Origin: Lacrimispora xylanisolvens
Lineage (GTDB): Bacteria; Bacillota; Clostridia; Lachnospirales; Lachnospiraceae
Length of the DNA stretch: 64,000 bases
Assembly: GCF_002934545.1 (NCBI RefSeq)
Contig: NZ_PTJA01000003.1
Coordinates: 434,001-498,000 of the forward strand
Reading direction: 5' to 3'
This document shows, one piece after another, positions 54,589-63,409 of this stretch (positions within the stretch are counted from its first letter, which is position 1; each line of letters opens with the position of its first letter). A program made the position numbers and the translations under genes. The notes below the pieces were generated by a model that saw only the letters and a program-made list of their open reading frames with translations, was not told the DNA's origin and made no database searches.

Positions 54589-54646
54589 TTGACAAAAATA
54601 TTGCGCGGTTGTATTATTGTATTAAGTCATTAGTACAGTAATACAA
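54589..54646 (+). promoter_or_regulatory. Promoter and operator of GntR-ABC operon
   Basis: A perfect TTGACA (54589-54594), a 17-base spacer and TATTAT (54612-54617). TTGTATTA occurs twice in direct repeat (54609-54616, 54617-54624) and as its complement TAATACAA (54639-54646), covering the -10 and start. This looks like an autoregulatory operator for the YtrA-like protein encoded next. Confidence 0.7.
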
Positions 54647-54670
54647 TTTGACGTGGAGGAGGAATAAAGA

Positions 54671-55030
54671 ATGTCATGGGAACTTAAGAATGACCGCCCT
54701 ATCTATATTCAATTAATTGAACAGATTCATTTTCGGATCATATCCGGAGAATACAAATCCGGTTCCAAGCTTCCGAGTGTCAGGGATTTGGCTGCTGAAG
54801 CTTCCGTTAATCCCAATACGATGCAAAAAGCACTTTCGGAACTGGAGCACAGCGGATTGCTTGTCACCAATCGAACCAGTGGGCGTTTTATTACGGAGGA
54901 TCAATCAATGATACAAAAAATGAAGCTGGATCTGGCAAAAGAACAGCTGGAAAACTTTATGGAACAATTAAAAAAACTGGGTTTCAGCGATGAAGAAGTT
55001 AAAACATTTATCCTGGAATCGGTACAGTAA
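54671..55030 (+). CDS. GntR-family regulator, YtrA subfamily
   Basis: The protein has 119 residues. The winged helix (about 8-75) shows PIYIQLIEQIHFRIISGEY, G-S-K-L-P-S-V-R-D-L-A and the recognition helix VNPNTMQKALSELE. A short coiled tail replaces the effector domain, which defines the YtrA subfamily. Such regulators usually repress an adjacent ABC exporter gene pair and are relieved by cell-envelope-active compounds. It starts the operon, 30 bases before the ATPase. Confidence 0.92.
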   Translation: MSWELKNDRPIYIQLIEQIHFRIISGEYKSGSKLPSVRDLAAEASVNPNTMQKALSELEHSGLLVTNRTSGRFITEDQSMIQKMKLDLAKEQLENFMEQLKKLGFSDEEVKTFILESVQ

Positions 55031-55059
55031 ATCAAATTCATATATGGGAGGTAATCAGT

Positions 55060-55758
55060 ATGAATCCATTACTTGAATGCAATGCGTTAAGCAAACGCTA
55101 TGGCAATGTAACTGCTTTATCAGATATTAATCTGACATTAGAACGAGGTAAAATTGTAGGTCTTTTGGGACCCAATGGAAGTGGTAAAACCACATTAATC
55201 AAGCTTATTAACGGATTACTGGTTCCGTCAAAAGGCCAGCTTTTAATCAATGGCACAGCACCTGGAACAGAGACAAAAAAAGTAGTGTCCTATCTGCCGG
55301 ATAAGACTTATTTAAACAATTGGATGAAAGTGAAAGATCTGTTGAATTTCTTTGAAGATTTTTATTATAATTTTGATAAAAAGCGTGCCTATGACATGTT
55401 GGAAAAACTTCATATTAATCCCAATGATTCTTTAAAGACAATGTCCAAAGGCACCAAAGAGAAAGTACAGCTAATTCTTGTTATGAGCCGCAATGCTGAC
55501 CTGTATGTACTGGATGAGCCAATCGGCGGTGTAGACCCTGCCTCCAGAGATTATATTCTGGACACCATTATCAGCAATTATAATGAAAATTCAACCGTCC
55601 TCATTTCTACTCATCTGATTGCAGATGTTGAAAATGTACTGGATGAAGTGATTTTCATTCAAAATGGACGCATCAACCTTCAGTCGTCAGTGGATGATAT
55701 CCGTATGAAAGAAGGCAAATCTGTTGATGCATATTTCAGGGAGGTATATAAATGTTAG
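55060..55758 (+). CDS. ABC-2 exporter ATPase
   Basis: The protein has 232 residues. Walker A is GPNGSGKTT, the signature is TMSKGTKEK (Ser-Lys-Gly in place of Ser-Gly-Gly), Walker B is LYVLDEPIGGVDP and the switch His is in ISTHLI. It resembles BcrA/YtrB-type ATPases that drive peptide-antibiotic or envelope-related export. It overlaps the permease by seven bases. Confidence 0.92.
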   Translation: MNPLLECNALSKRYGNVTALSDINLTLERGKIVGLLGPNGSGKTTLIKLINGLLVPSKGQLLINGTAPGTETKKVVSYLPDKTYLNNWMKVKDLLNFFEDFYYNFDKKRAYDMLEKLHINPNDSLKTMSKGTKEKVQLILVMSRNADLYVLDEPIGGVDPASRDYILDTIISNYNENSTVLISTHLIADVENVLDEVIFIQNGRINLQSSVDDIRMKEGKSVDAYFREVYKC

Positions 55759-56552
55759 GAAAATTAATTAAACACGAACTAAAGGCAACTGCGCGCTATT
55801 TTTTACCCTTGTTTTTAATTGCAATTGTGCTGACGCCAATTACCAGATTTACACTCTGGATCGGAAATTACCCTAAGATTTTACAATTCATCCCAACTGT
55901 TATTGTTTTTGTATACGTAGCTTCCCTGATTATGGTTGCCAGTGCAAGTATTTTGCTGATCATATATCGTTTTTATAAAAGCATGGTAACTGACGAAGGG
56001 TATTTAATGCATACACTCCCGGTTTCTTCGGAAAGTCATATATTATCCAAACTGATTGTGGCAAGTATATGGACCGTCAGCAGCTGGCTGGTTATATTTA
56101 TCTCAATATTCGGTATGTTTTTTACACCAGATCATTTAGCCCTGTTAATTGATAAACTTTCTTATGCATGGTTCTATGTCAATACCACGATAAACAGTTC
56201 CCTGATGGCTCTGTTTATCATAGAGACTATTTTTATAGTAATACTGGGTATATTTACGGCACCGCTGATTTACTATGCTTCCATCGCAATCGGTCAGGTA
56301 ATCAGCAAGAACAAGATATTAGGTTCCATAATTGGATTTTTCATTATCCAGGTTGTTTCACAGATTGTAAGTGTTGTTTTAATGGTCCCGGTTGGTTTTT
56401 ATGGTGACAGGGTTAGTGAATCGGCAAATTCCATGTTTTCCTTTTTTGCGAATTTCTTTTTCCCCATTACCATCCTTCTGGCAGTCTTCACTCAGATAAT
56501 CCTTTTTGGGATTACCGATTATATTTTTAAGAAAAAACTTAATCTGGAATAG
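55752..56552 (+). CDS. ABC-2 type exporter membrane protein
   Basis: The protein has 266 residues with about six membrane helices. The loop TDEGYLMHTLPVS after the second helix is typical of the ABC-2 permeases paired with YtrA-type regulators in Firmicutes. It overlaps the ATPase gene and forms the channel. The exported or sensed compound is unknown. Confidence 0.85.
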   Translation: MLGKLIKHELKATARYFLPLFLIAIVLTPITRFTLWIGNYPKILQFIPTVIVFVYVASLIMVASASILLIIYRFYKSMVTDEGYLMHTLPVSSESHILSKLIVASIWTVSSWLVIFISIFGMFFTPDHLALLIDKLSYAWFYVNTTINSSLMALFIIETIFIVILGIFTAPLIYYASIAIGQVISKNKILGSIIGFFIIQVVSQIVSVVLMVPVGFYGDRVSESANSMFSFFANFFFPITILLAVFTQIILFGITDYIFKKKLNLE

Positions 56553-56558
56553 TATCGG

Positions 56559-56594
56559 GCGTTGATTCTTATTGGGGATCAACGCTTTCTTTTT
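56559..56594 (+). terminator. Terminator after GntR-ABC operon
   Basis: GCGTTGAT and ATCAACGC form an eight-base-pair stem followed by TTTCTTTTT. Confidence 0.85.
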
Positions 56595-56654
56595 GGCCAA
56601 TATGGTGCAGAGTGTCAGATTTTGTTCCAAATTCTGCAGTTTTAGCAAATAGTG

Positions 56655-56683
56655 TTGCTTAATCCTATAAAGTATTTTATAAT
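56655..56683 (+). promoter_or_regulatory. Promoter upstream of radical SAM gene
   Basis: TTGCTT (56655-56660), a 17-base spacer and a perfect TATAAT (56678-56683), about 100 bases before the gene. The remaining leader shows no clear structure. Confidence 0.5.
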
Positions 56684-56788
56684 TAAACTTTGTGGTGATT
56701 GTTACTATTTCTCCGTTTTTACACATGCTATACCAATCACACAGAATTATAATAATGTGCATCTGGCACAACTCAAAAAGGAATAATT

Positions 56789-58654
56789 ATGAAAAAATTA
56801 GCTTTATCTGATGAAATACTATTAAGTATTGAAAAGCCTGCCCGATATATTGGGAATGAAGTCAATATGGTAAGAAAGGATACAGATTCTGTAGACATCC
56901 GTTTTGGTATGTGTTTCCCGGATGTTTATGAAATTGGAATGTCTCATCTTGGAATGCAGATTTTATATGATATGTTTAACAGAAGAGAGGATATCTACTG
57001 TGAACGTATTTTTTCTCCATGGACCGATTTAGATAAGATCATGAGAGAAAAAAAGATCCCTCTTTTTGCATTGGAATCACAGGATCCGATTAAGGAATTT
57101 GACTTTATTGGAATTACACTTCAATATGAAATGTGTTATACAAACATTCTGCAGATCCTTGATCTTGGTCAGATTCCCCTTCATGCCAGTGAAAGACAGG
57201 AGAGCGATCCGATTATTATCGGTGGCGGCCCCTGTGCCTATAATCCCGAGCCTCTTGCAGAATTTTTCGATATGTTCTATATTGGAGAGGGAGAAACTGT
57301 TTATTTCCAACTGATGGACCGTTATAAGGAGAATAAGAAAAAGGGAGGAAGCCGGAGAGAATTTCTTGAGATGGCAGCTGAGATCGAAGGAATCTATGTT
57401 CCTTCTTTTTATGATGTATTCTACCATGAAGATGGTACCATCAAAAGCATGACTCCCAACAATCCCCATGCAAAGGCAACTGTAACGAAACAGCTGGTTG
57501 TTCATATGGATGATGCTACCTACATTGAAAAACCGGTTGTTCCATTTATAAAAGCAACTCAGGACCGTGTTGTTTTAGAGATTCAACGAGGCTGCATCCG
57601 TGGCTGCCGCTTCTGCCAGGCAGGCAACGTCTACCGGCCCATGCGGGAACACAGCCTGGAGTATTTAAAAGATTATGCATATAAGCTGCTAAAGAATACC
57701 GGACATGAAGAAATTTCCTTAAGCTCCTTAAGCTCCAGCGATTACAGTGAACTGGAAGGAATCGTTACGTTCCTGATCGATGAATTCAAGGGGAAAGGCG
57801 TGAACGTTTCCCTTCCGTCTCTTCGAATTGATGCATTCTCTCTGGATGTGATGAGTAAAGTTCAGGATATCCGTAAGAGCAGTCTGACCTTTGCACCGGA
57901 AGCAGGCTCTCAGAGACTTCGTGATGTAATTAACAAAGGACTGACTGAAGAAATTATTTTAAAGGGTGCAAGCGAAGCATTCCAGGGCGGCTGGAACCGG
58001 GTCAAGCTATATTTCATGCTTGGGCTTCCTACAGAAACCGTAGAAGATATGGAAGGAATTGCAGAACTTTCGGAAAAAGTGGCAGAAGTCTATTATGAGA
58101 TCCCCAAGGACCAGCGAAACGGAAAAGTGCAGGTCATTGCCAGTTCTTCTTTCTTTGTACCAAAACCATTCACGCCTTTTCAGTGGGCAAGAATGAGCAC
58201 CAAGGATGAGTTTTTACAGAAGGCTTATCTTGTGAAAGATAAATTCCGCACCATGCTGAATCAGAAGAGCTTAAAGTACAATTATCACGAGGCAGATTTA
58301 ACCGTTCTGGAAGGTGTTCTTGCAAGAGGTGACAGAAAGATATCGGCCCTCATTGAAGAGGTTTATAAAAATGGTGCTCTCTATGATTCATGGTCTGAGC
58401 ACTTTAAAAATGATGTATGGATGAAAGCCTTTGAAACCTGTGGGCTGGACTCTGATTTCTATACCATAAGGGAAAGAAGCTTAGATGAAATATTCCCCTG
58501 GGACTTTATCAATGCCGGAGTTTCCAAAGAATTTTTAAAGAGAGAATGGCAAAATGCCATTGGAGAGAAAGTCACCCCCAACTGCCGCATGCAGTGTATT
58601 GGCTGTGGTGCCAAGAGCTTTAAAGGAGGTGTCTGCTATGAAAATCAGAATTAA
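56789..58654 (+). CDS. B12-binding-domain radical SAM protein, TIGR03960 family
   Basis: The protein has 621 residues. An N-terminal cobalamin-binding-like domain (about 20-200; GMSHLGMQILYD, IIIGGGPCAYNPEPLAEF) precedes the radical SAM core with the cluster cysteines C269, C273 and C276 in CIRGCRFC. The terminal segment carries CRMQCIGCGAK and a later Cys. The family is widespread in Clostridia and nearly always precedes the DUF2344 gene, as here (17-base overlap), often with RNase G. The reaction is not known; roles in tRNA or ribosome modification have been proposed. Confidence 0.92.
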   Translation: MKKLALSDEILLSIEKPARYIGNEVNMVRKDTDSVDIRFGMCFPDVYEIGMSHLGMQILYDMFNRREDIYCERIFSPWTDLDKIMREKKIPLFALESQDPIKEFDFIGITLQYEMCYTNILQILDLGQIPLHASERQESDPIIIGGGPCAYNPEPLAEFFDMFYIGEGETVYFQLMDRYKENKKKGGSRREFLEMAAEIEGIYVPSFYDVFYHEDGTIKSMTPNNPHAKATVTKQLVVHMDDATYIEKPVVPFIKATQDRVVLEIQRGCIRGCRFCQAGNVYRPMREHSLEYLKDYAYKLLKNTGHEEISLSSLSSSDYSELEGIVTFLIDEFKGKGVNVSLPSLRIDAFSLDVMSKVQDIRKSSLTFAPEAGSQRLRDVINKGLTEEIILKGASEAFQGGWNRVKLYFMLGLPTETVEDMEGIAELSEKVAEVYYEIPKDQRNGKVQVIASSSFFVPKPFTPFQWARMSTKDEFLQKAYLVKDKFRTMLNQKSLKYNYHEADLTVLEGVLARGDRKISALIEEVYKNGALYDSWSEHFKNDVWMKAFETCGLDSDFYTIRERSLDEIFPWDFINAGVSKEFLKREWQNAIGEKVTPNCRMQCIGCGAKSFKGGVCYENQN

Positions 58655-59348
58655 ATTTACCAAACAGGGACCAGTTAAATTTATCGGTCATCTTGACGTA
58701 ATGCGTTATTTCCAGAAAGCTATGAGAAGAGCGGACGTGGATATTAAATACAGCGAAGGCTTCAGCCCTCATCAGGTCATGTCTTTTGCAGCACCGCTTG
58801 GAGTCGGTCTTACCAGCAATGGGGAATACATGGATATAGAGGTTCATTCCATGACAGACTGTGACACCCTGATGAAGCAGTTAAATGATGTGATGGCAGA
58901 AGGAATTTGTGTTACGGAATGCCACCTGTTAAATGATAATGCCAAAAATGCCATGTCTTTGGTTGCTGCCGCTGACTATACAGTCACATTCCGGGAAGGA
59001 AAAGAGCCAGAGGATATAAATGGATTTTTTGAGGGTCTTCTTAAGTTTAAAGAGCAGGATCATATACTGATTGTGAAAAAATCAAAAAAGGGAGAGAGAG
59101 AAGTAGATTTAAAAAATTACATCTACCAGCTTTCTGTCTCCGATCATAAAATTTTTATGAAAATATCAGCAGGAAGTGCAGATAATTTAAAACCCGAACT
59201 GGTAATGGAAGCATATGACCAGTGGAGAGGGGAAGCCAGTCCTGAATTTGCATTTTGTATCCAGAGAGAAGAAGTTTACGGGAATACAGGTGATGAAGCA
59301 AATCCTGTTCTTGTCCCTCTGGGTCTCATAGGAGAATCCGTTGAATAA
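58638..59348 (+). CDS. TIGR03936/DUF2344 radical SAM-associated protein
   Basis: The protein has 236 residues. The N-terminus KIRIKFTKQGPVKFIGHLDVMR and the GFSPHQVMSFAAPLGVGL segment define the family, which is either separate or fused to the TIGR03960 radical SAM protein. AAAGGAGG at 58622-58629 lies nine bases before the ATG at 58638, although the frame is open further upstream. No catalytic function is known. It overlaps the RNase gene by eight bases. Confidence 0.92.
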   Translation: MKIRIKFTKQGPVKFIGHLDVMRYFQKAMRRADVDIKYSEGFSPHQVMSFAAPLGVGLTSNGEYMDIEVHSMTDCDTLMKQLNDVMAEGICVTECHLLNDNAKNAMSLVAAADYTVTFREGKEPEDINGFFEGLLKFKEQDHILIVKKSKKGEREVDLKNYIYQLSVSDHKIFMKISAGSADNLKPELVMEAYDQWRGEASPEFAFCIQREEVYGNTGDEANPVLVPLGLIGESVE

Positions 59349-60540
59349 ATTGATCATTACCAGATGGAATGGGTGTATTATCACTCTTTTACAGTCAGGG
59401 AAGGAAACCCTGCAAATTGATATTGAGCCGGAAGAAAGCCATTCTTTCTTAGGAAACATCTATATTGGCAAAGTAAATAATATTGTAAAAAATATCAATG
59501 CTGCATTTGTGGACATTGGGAACGGGCAGATGGGTTATTTAAGTCTTGGTGACTCATCTGTTCATTTTGCCGATGGCCGTGTGTCTGACGGGAAACTCCG
59601 CCAGGGAGATGAAATTGTTGTTCAGGTGGAGCGGGATGCGGTAAAGACGAAAGCTCCGGTTCTCACGGGGAATTTAAATATTACCGGAAGATACTTTGTT
59701 CTCACTTCAGGAAAAAAGCAGATCGGATTTTCAGCCAAAATCCAGGATTTAGGTTGGAAACAGCAAATGAAGGAATATCTGGAAGGTAAAAAAGCGGATT
59801 GGGGTATCATTGTCAGGACCAACGCTTACAGCGCTCCCATGGATTCCTTAAAAGAGGAACTGCATCTGTTAAAAGGACGTTTATCTGATATCCTTACTCA
59901 TGCCGGACACAGGACCTGCTACAGCCTGCTATACGGTTCCTCGCCCTCCTATTTAAGTGGTCTGCGTGACAGCTTTCAGTCTTCTCTGGAATCGGTGGTA
60001 ACCGATGAACAGGATATTTATGACGCAATAAAAGAATATTTAAGTGAACACCAGCAGGAAGATCTCCATTTGCTGACTTATTATGAAGATCCACTGCTTC
60101 CTCTTAAAAAGCTGTACCGGATTGAAAAAACCATGAGTGAAGCCCTTGGAAAAAAGGTCTGGATGAAGTCCGGAGGATATTTAGTCATTGAACCTACAGA
60201 AGCTTTAGTAGTGATTGATGTAAATACCGGTAAATACTCAGGTAAAAAGGCACTTCGTGAAACCATCATGAAAATTAATCTGGAAGCCGCCGAGGAAATC
60301 GGACACCAGATCAGACTTCGAAATTTATCAGGTATTATTGTCATAGATTTTATTGATATGGAACGGGAAGAAGATAAAAAGTTCCTTTTAAAGCGACTTG
60401 AGGAAATCGTCTCAAGAGATCCCATTAAAACCACAGTTATTGAAATAACTAAATTAAATCTGGTTGAAATTACAAGAAAAAAAATAAGAAAGCCCCTTTG
60501 CGAGCAGGCGTTACAGATGAAGGAGAAGATTTCATTATGA
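59341..60540 (+). CDS. rng: Ribonuclease G/E family endoribonuclease
   Basis: The protein has 399 residues. An S1-like RNA-binding domain (about 35-115) includes IYIGKVNNIVKNINAAFVDIG. The DNase I-like catalytic domain has the magnesium Asp residues D293 (VIDVNTG) and D336 (VIDFIDME), 43 residues apart as in E. coli RNase E. The C-terminal region is short and I see no CxxxxxC zinc-link. It starts with TTG after AGGAGA. Roles in rRNA and mRNA processing are expected. Confidence 0.9.
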   Translation: MNKLIITRWNGCIITLLQSGKETLQIDIEPEESHSFLGNIYIGKVNNIVKNINAAFVDIGNGQMGYLSLGDSSVHFADGRVSDGKLRQGDEIVVQVERDAVKTKAPVLTGNLNITGRYFVLTSGKKQIGFSAKIQDLGWKQQMKEYLEGKKADWGIIVRTNAYSAPMDSLKEELHLLKGRLSDILTHAGHRTCYSLLYGSSPSYLSGLRDSFQSSLESVVTDEQDIYDAIKEYLSEHQQEDLHLLTYYEDPLLPLKKLYRIEKTMSEALGKKVWMKSGGYLVIEPTEALVVIDVNTGKYSGKKALRETIMKINLEAAEEIGHQIRLRNLSGIIVIDFIDMEREEDKKFLLKRLEEIVSRDPIKTTVIEITKLNLVEITRKKIRKPLCEQALQMKEKISL

Positions 60541-61892
60541 AAATCATAATCGTGGGTTGCGGAAAAGTTGGGACAACCCTGGCAGAACAGTTAAACAAAG
60601 AACAACATGATATCGTCATTATCGATAAAAATGCCGGCGTGGTAAATTCCATTTCGGAGAGAATCGATGTTATGGGTGTTGTTGGGAACGGTGCAGTAAA
60701 TAAGGTACAGATGGAGGCCGGGATCGAAGATACGGATCTTTTAATAGCTACAACAAATTCTGACGAACTGAATATGCTGTGCTGTCTGATTGCAAAAAAA
60801 GCAGGTAACTGCCATACAATTGCCAGAATCCGAAACCCTGAATATGATTCCCAAATCGGCTACATTCGTGAAGAACTGGGCCTTTCCCTGGCGATAAATC
60901 CTGAAATGGCGGCCGCCATGGAAATTGCAAGACTGCTGCGGTTCCCTTCTGCAATTAAGATTGATACATTTGCAAAAGGGAAAAAAGAAATCTTAAAATT
61001 CATTGTTCCTGATCATTCTGTTCTTAATAATATGAAAGTCAGGGATGTTCTGGTAAGACTTAAATGCAATGTCCTGATCTGCGCCATTGAGCACAATTCA
61101 GAGGTCATTATACCAGGAGGAGACTCCATAATTAGTGCGGGAGATAAGATATCTTTCATTGCATCTCCTGTTGAATCCAATGAATTCTTTAAACAGGTTG
61201 GAATTGACAACAATGTTATTAAAACAGCCATGCTGGTGGGCGGGGGCAAAATTACTTATTACGTAGCTAAAATGCTGGAAAACACAAAAATTAAAGTAAA
61301 GATTCTGGAACAGAATGCAGAACGCTGTAACGAGCTCAGTGAATTGCTTCCAAGAGCCATGGTAATAAATGGCGACGCCTCTGACCAGGAACTGCTTTTG
61401 CAGGAGGGGATTGGCCAGACTGATGCATTTGCATCCCTCACCGGCTTTGATGAAGAAAATATTATGCTGTCCCTTTATGCAGCCAGCCAGTCAAAAGCCA
61501 AGCTGATTACGAAAATAAACAGGATTGCATTTGAAAATGTCATAGATTCCATGAATCTGGGAAGTATTATTTATCCGAAGCTGATTACTGCAGAAACCAT
61601 TTTACAGTATGTCCGCGCCATGCAGAACTCCATGGGAAGCAATGTGGAAACACTGTATAAAATTGTGGCGGACCGGGCAGAAGCGTTGGAATTTAAAGTG
61701 GTTAATGAGCCATGCATTGTAGGAATTCCACTGGAAAAGCTGGAACTAAAAGATAATCTTCTGGTAGCTTATATCATGCGCAAGGGACGTTTTATCAGCC
61801 CACGCGGAAAGGATACCTTAGAAGAGGGGGACAGGGTCATCGTTGTTACAACGGTAACCGGACTGAATGATTTGAAAGATATACTAAGGTAG
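60537..61892 (+). CDS. trkA: Trk potassium uptake regulatory protein TrkA
   Basis: The protein has 451 residues with two tandem RCK modules. Each has a Rossmann domain with a dinucleotide motif (VGCGKVG near residue 7 and a weaker VGGGKI near 235) and a TrkA-C domain. It sits on the inner face of the TrkH channel and gates it in response to NAD(H) or ATP. AAGGAGAAG lies inside the RNase gene and the two overlap by four bases (ATGA), so translation is coupled. trkH follows 17 bases later. Confidence 0.95.
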   Translation: MKIIIVGCGKVGTTLAEQLNKEQHDIVIIDKNAGVVNSISERIDVMGVVGNGAVNKVQMEAGIEDTDLLIATTNSDELNMLCCLIAKKAGNCHTIARIRNPEYDSQIGYIREELGLSLAINPEMAAAMEIARLLRFPSAIKIDTFAKGKKEILKFIVPDHSVLNNMKVRDVLVRLKCNVLICAIEHNSEVIIPGGDSIISAGDKISFIASPVESNEFFKQVGIDNNVIKTAMLVGGGKITYYVAKMLENTKIKVKILEQNAERCNELSELLPRAMVINGDASDQELLLQEGIGQTDAFASLTGFDEENIMLSLYAASQSKAKLITKINRIAFENVIDSMNLGSIIYPKLITAETILQYVRAMQNSMGSNVETLYKIVADRAEALEFKVVNEPCIVGIPLEKLELKDNLLVAYIMRKGRFISPRGKDTLEEGDRVIVVTTVTGLNDLKDILR

Positions 61893-61909
61893 GAAAAGGC
61901 GATAGAGTA

Positions 61910-63352
61910 ATGAATAAAAAAATTATCATTTATGTTTTGGGTTGGATTTTAAACATGGAAGCAGTATTTATGCTTCCCCCCTGTGTGGTTGCATTGATCT
62001 ACAAAGAGACAAACGGCATCTGGTTTCTTGCAGTCGCCTCGGTGTGTGGTGGAATCGGATTCTTATGTACCCGCAAGAAGCCGGCTAATATGGTGTTTTT
62101 TGCAAAAGAAGGTTTTGTCTCAGTCGCGTTAAGCTGGATCGTACTCAGTTTTTTCGGGGCGCTTCCATTTTATTTCAGCAAAGAAATTCCAGTATTTGAG
62201 GATGCCATGTTTGAGGTCATATCCGGTTTTACTACAACTGGTGCAAGCATTCTTCCTGATGTGGAATCACTTTCCAAATGTATGATCTTCTGGCGCAGTT
62301 TCACCCACTGGATCGGAGGTATGGGAGTTCTTGTATTTATTTTATCTATTCTGCCCCTGGCTGGTGGTTACAATATGTATATTATGAAGGCAGAGAGTCC
62401 GGGCCCTTCCGTTGGTAAACTGGTTCCAAGAGTCAAAACTACTGCCAAGATTCTATATGGTATTTACCTGTTTATGACGGCACTGGAAGTAATACTGCTT
62501 ATGATTGGCGGGATGTCATTGTTTGACTCCCTGACCATCAGTTTTGGAACAGCCGGTACTGGTGGTTTTGGTATTAAGAATAATAGTATGGCATTCTATG
62601 ACAGCTACTATTTGCAGGGCATTGTCACCGTATTTATGATTCTTTTCGGTGTGAATTTTAATGTATACTATCTTTTTTTAACACGTCATCCCAAAGATGC
62701 CTTGTTCAGTGAAGAAGCGAGGGCTTATTTAGGGATCATCGGTGTCTCCATATTGTTAATCACAATCAACATTCATCGGGGATTTGGAAGTGTCTTTGCT
62801 GCATTCCATCATGCTGCATTCCAGGTAGCTTCCATCATTACAACCACCGGTTACTCCACGGTTGATTTTGATTTTTGGCCTGAATTTTCCAAGGGAATTC
62901 TGGTAGTACTTATGTTTATCGGAGCCTGCGCCGGCAGTACGGGCGGAGGTATTAAAGTATCTAGAGTTGTTGTATTATTAAAAGCTGTTAAAAAAGAGCT
63001 GGATTCTCTCATTCACCCAAGAAGCGTAAAAGTTTTAAAGCTGGAGGGCAAACCGGTAGAACATCAGGTAATGAGATCAATTAATACGTTTCTTGGTGCC
63101 TATATCGTTATTTTTATCTTTTCCGTATTAATTGTCAGTCTGGATAATTTTGACTTTACCACAAATTTCACTGCAATTGCGGCGACTTTTAATAATATTG
63201 GCCCTGGATTGGCTGGTGCTGGTCCCGCCAAAAACTTTTCCCTGTTTTCACCGTTATCCAAGTATGTCATGATGTTTGATATGCTGGCAGGACGACTGGA
63301 GATATTCCCTATGCTTCTTTTATTTGCACCATCTACATGGAAGAAGAGCTAA
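61910..63352 (+). CDS. trkH: Trk potassium channel subunit TrkH
   Basis: The protein has 480 residues, of the usual length, with ten or more membrane helices and four pore loops. Filter-like segments are SGFTTTGAS near 105, FGTAGTGGFG near 215, ITTTGYSTVDF near 315 and NNIGPGLAGAG near 425. It forms the K+ channel with TrkA. RBS-like AGGAAAAGG precedes the ATG. A strong terminator follows. Confidence 0.95.
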   Translation: MNKKIIIYVLGWILNMEAVFMLPPCVVALIYKETNGIWFLAVASVCGGIGFLCTRKKPANMVFFAKEGFVSVALSWIVLSFFGALPFYFSKEIPVFEDAMFEVISGFTTTGASILPDVESLSKCMIFWRSFTHWIGGMGVLVFILSILPLAGGYNMYIMKAESPGPSVGKLVPRVKTTAKILYGIYLFMTALEVILLMIGGMSLFDSLTISFGTAGTGGFGIKNNSMAFYDSYYLQGIVTVFMILFGVNFNVYYLFLTRHPKDALFSEEARAYLGIIGVSILLITINIHRGFGSVFAAFHHAAFQVASIITTTGYSTVDFDFWPEFSKGILVVLMFIGACAGSTGGGIKVSRVVVLLKAVKKELDSLIHPRSVKVLKLEGKPVEHQVMRSINTFLGAYIVIFIFSVLIVSLDNFDFTTNFTAIAATFNNIGPGLAGAGPAKNFSLFSPLSKYVMMFDMLAGRLEIFPMLLLFAPSTWKKS

Positions 63353-63355
63353 GTA

Positions 63356-63387
63356 GAAAAAGCCCCCGGAGAAAAATCCGGGGGCTT
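63356..63387. terminator. Bidirectional terminator after trkH
   Basis: AAAGCCCCCGGA and TCCGGGGGCTTT form a 12-base-pair perfect stem around GAAAAA, shared with the convergent MFS gene. Confidence 0.88.
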
Positions 63388-63409
63388 TGCAATCTTATAA
63401 AAGCGGAAA

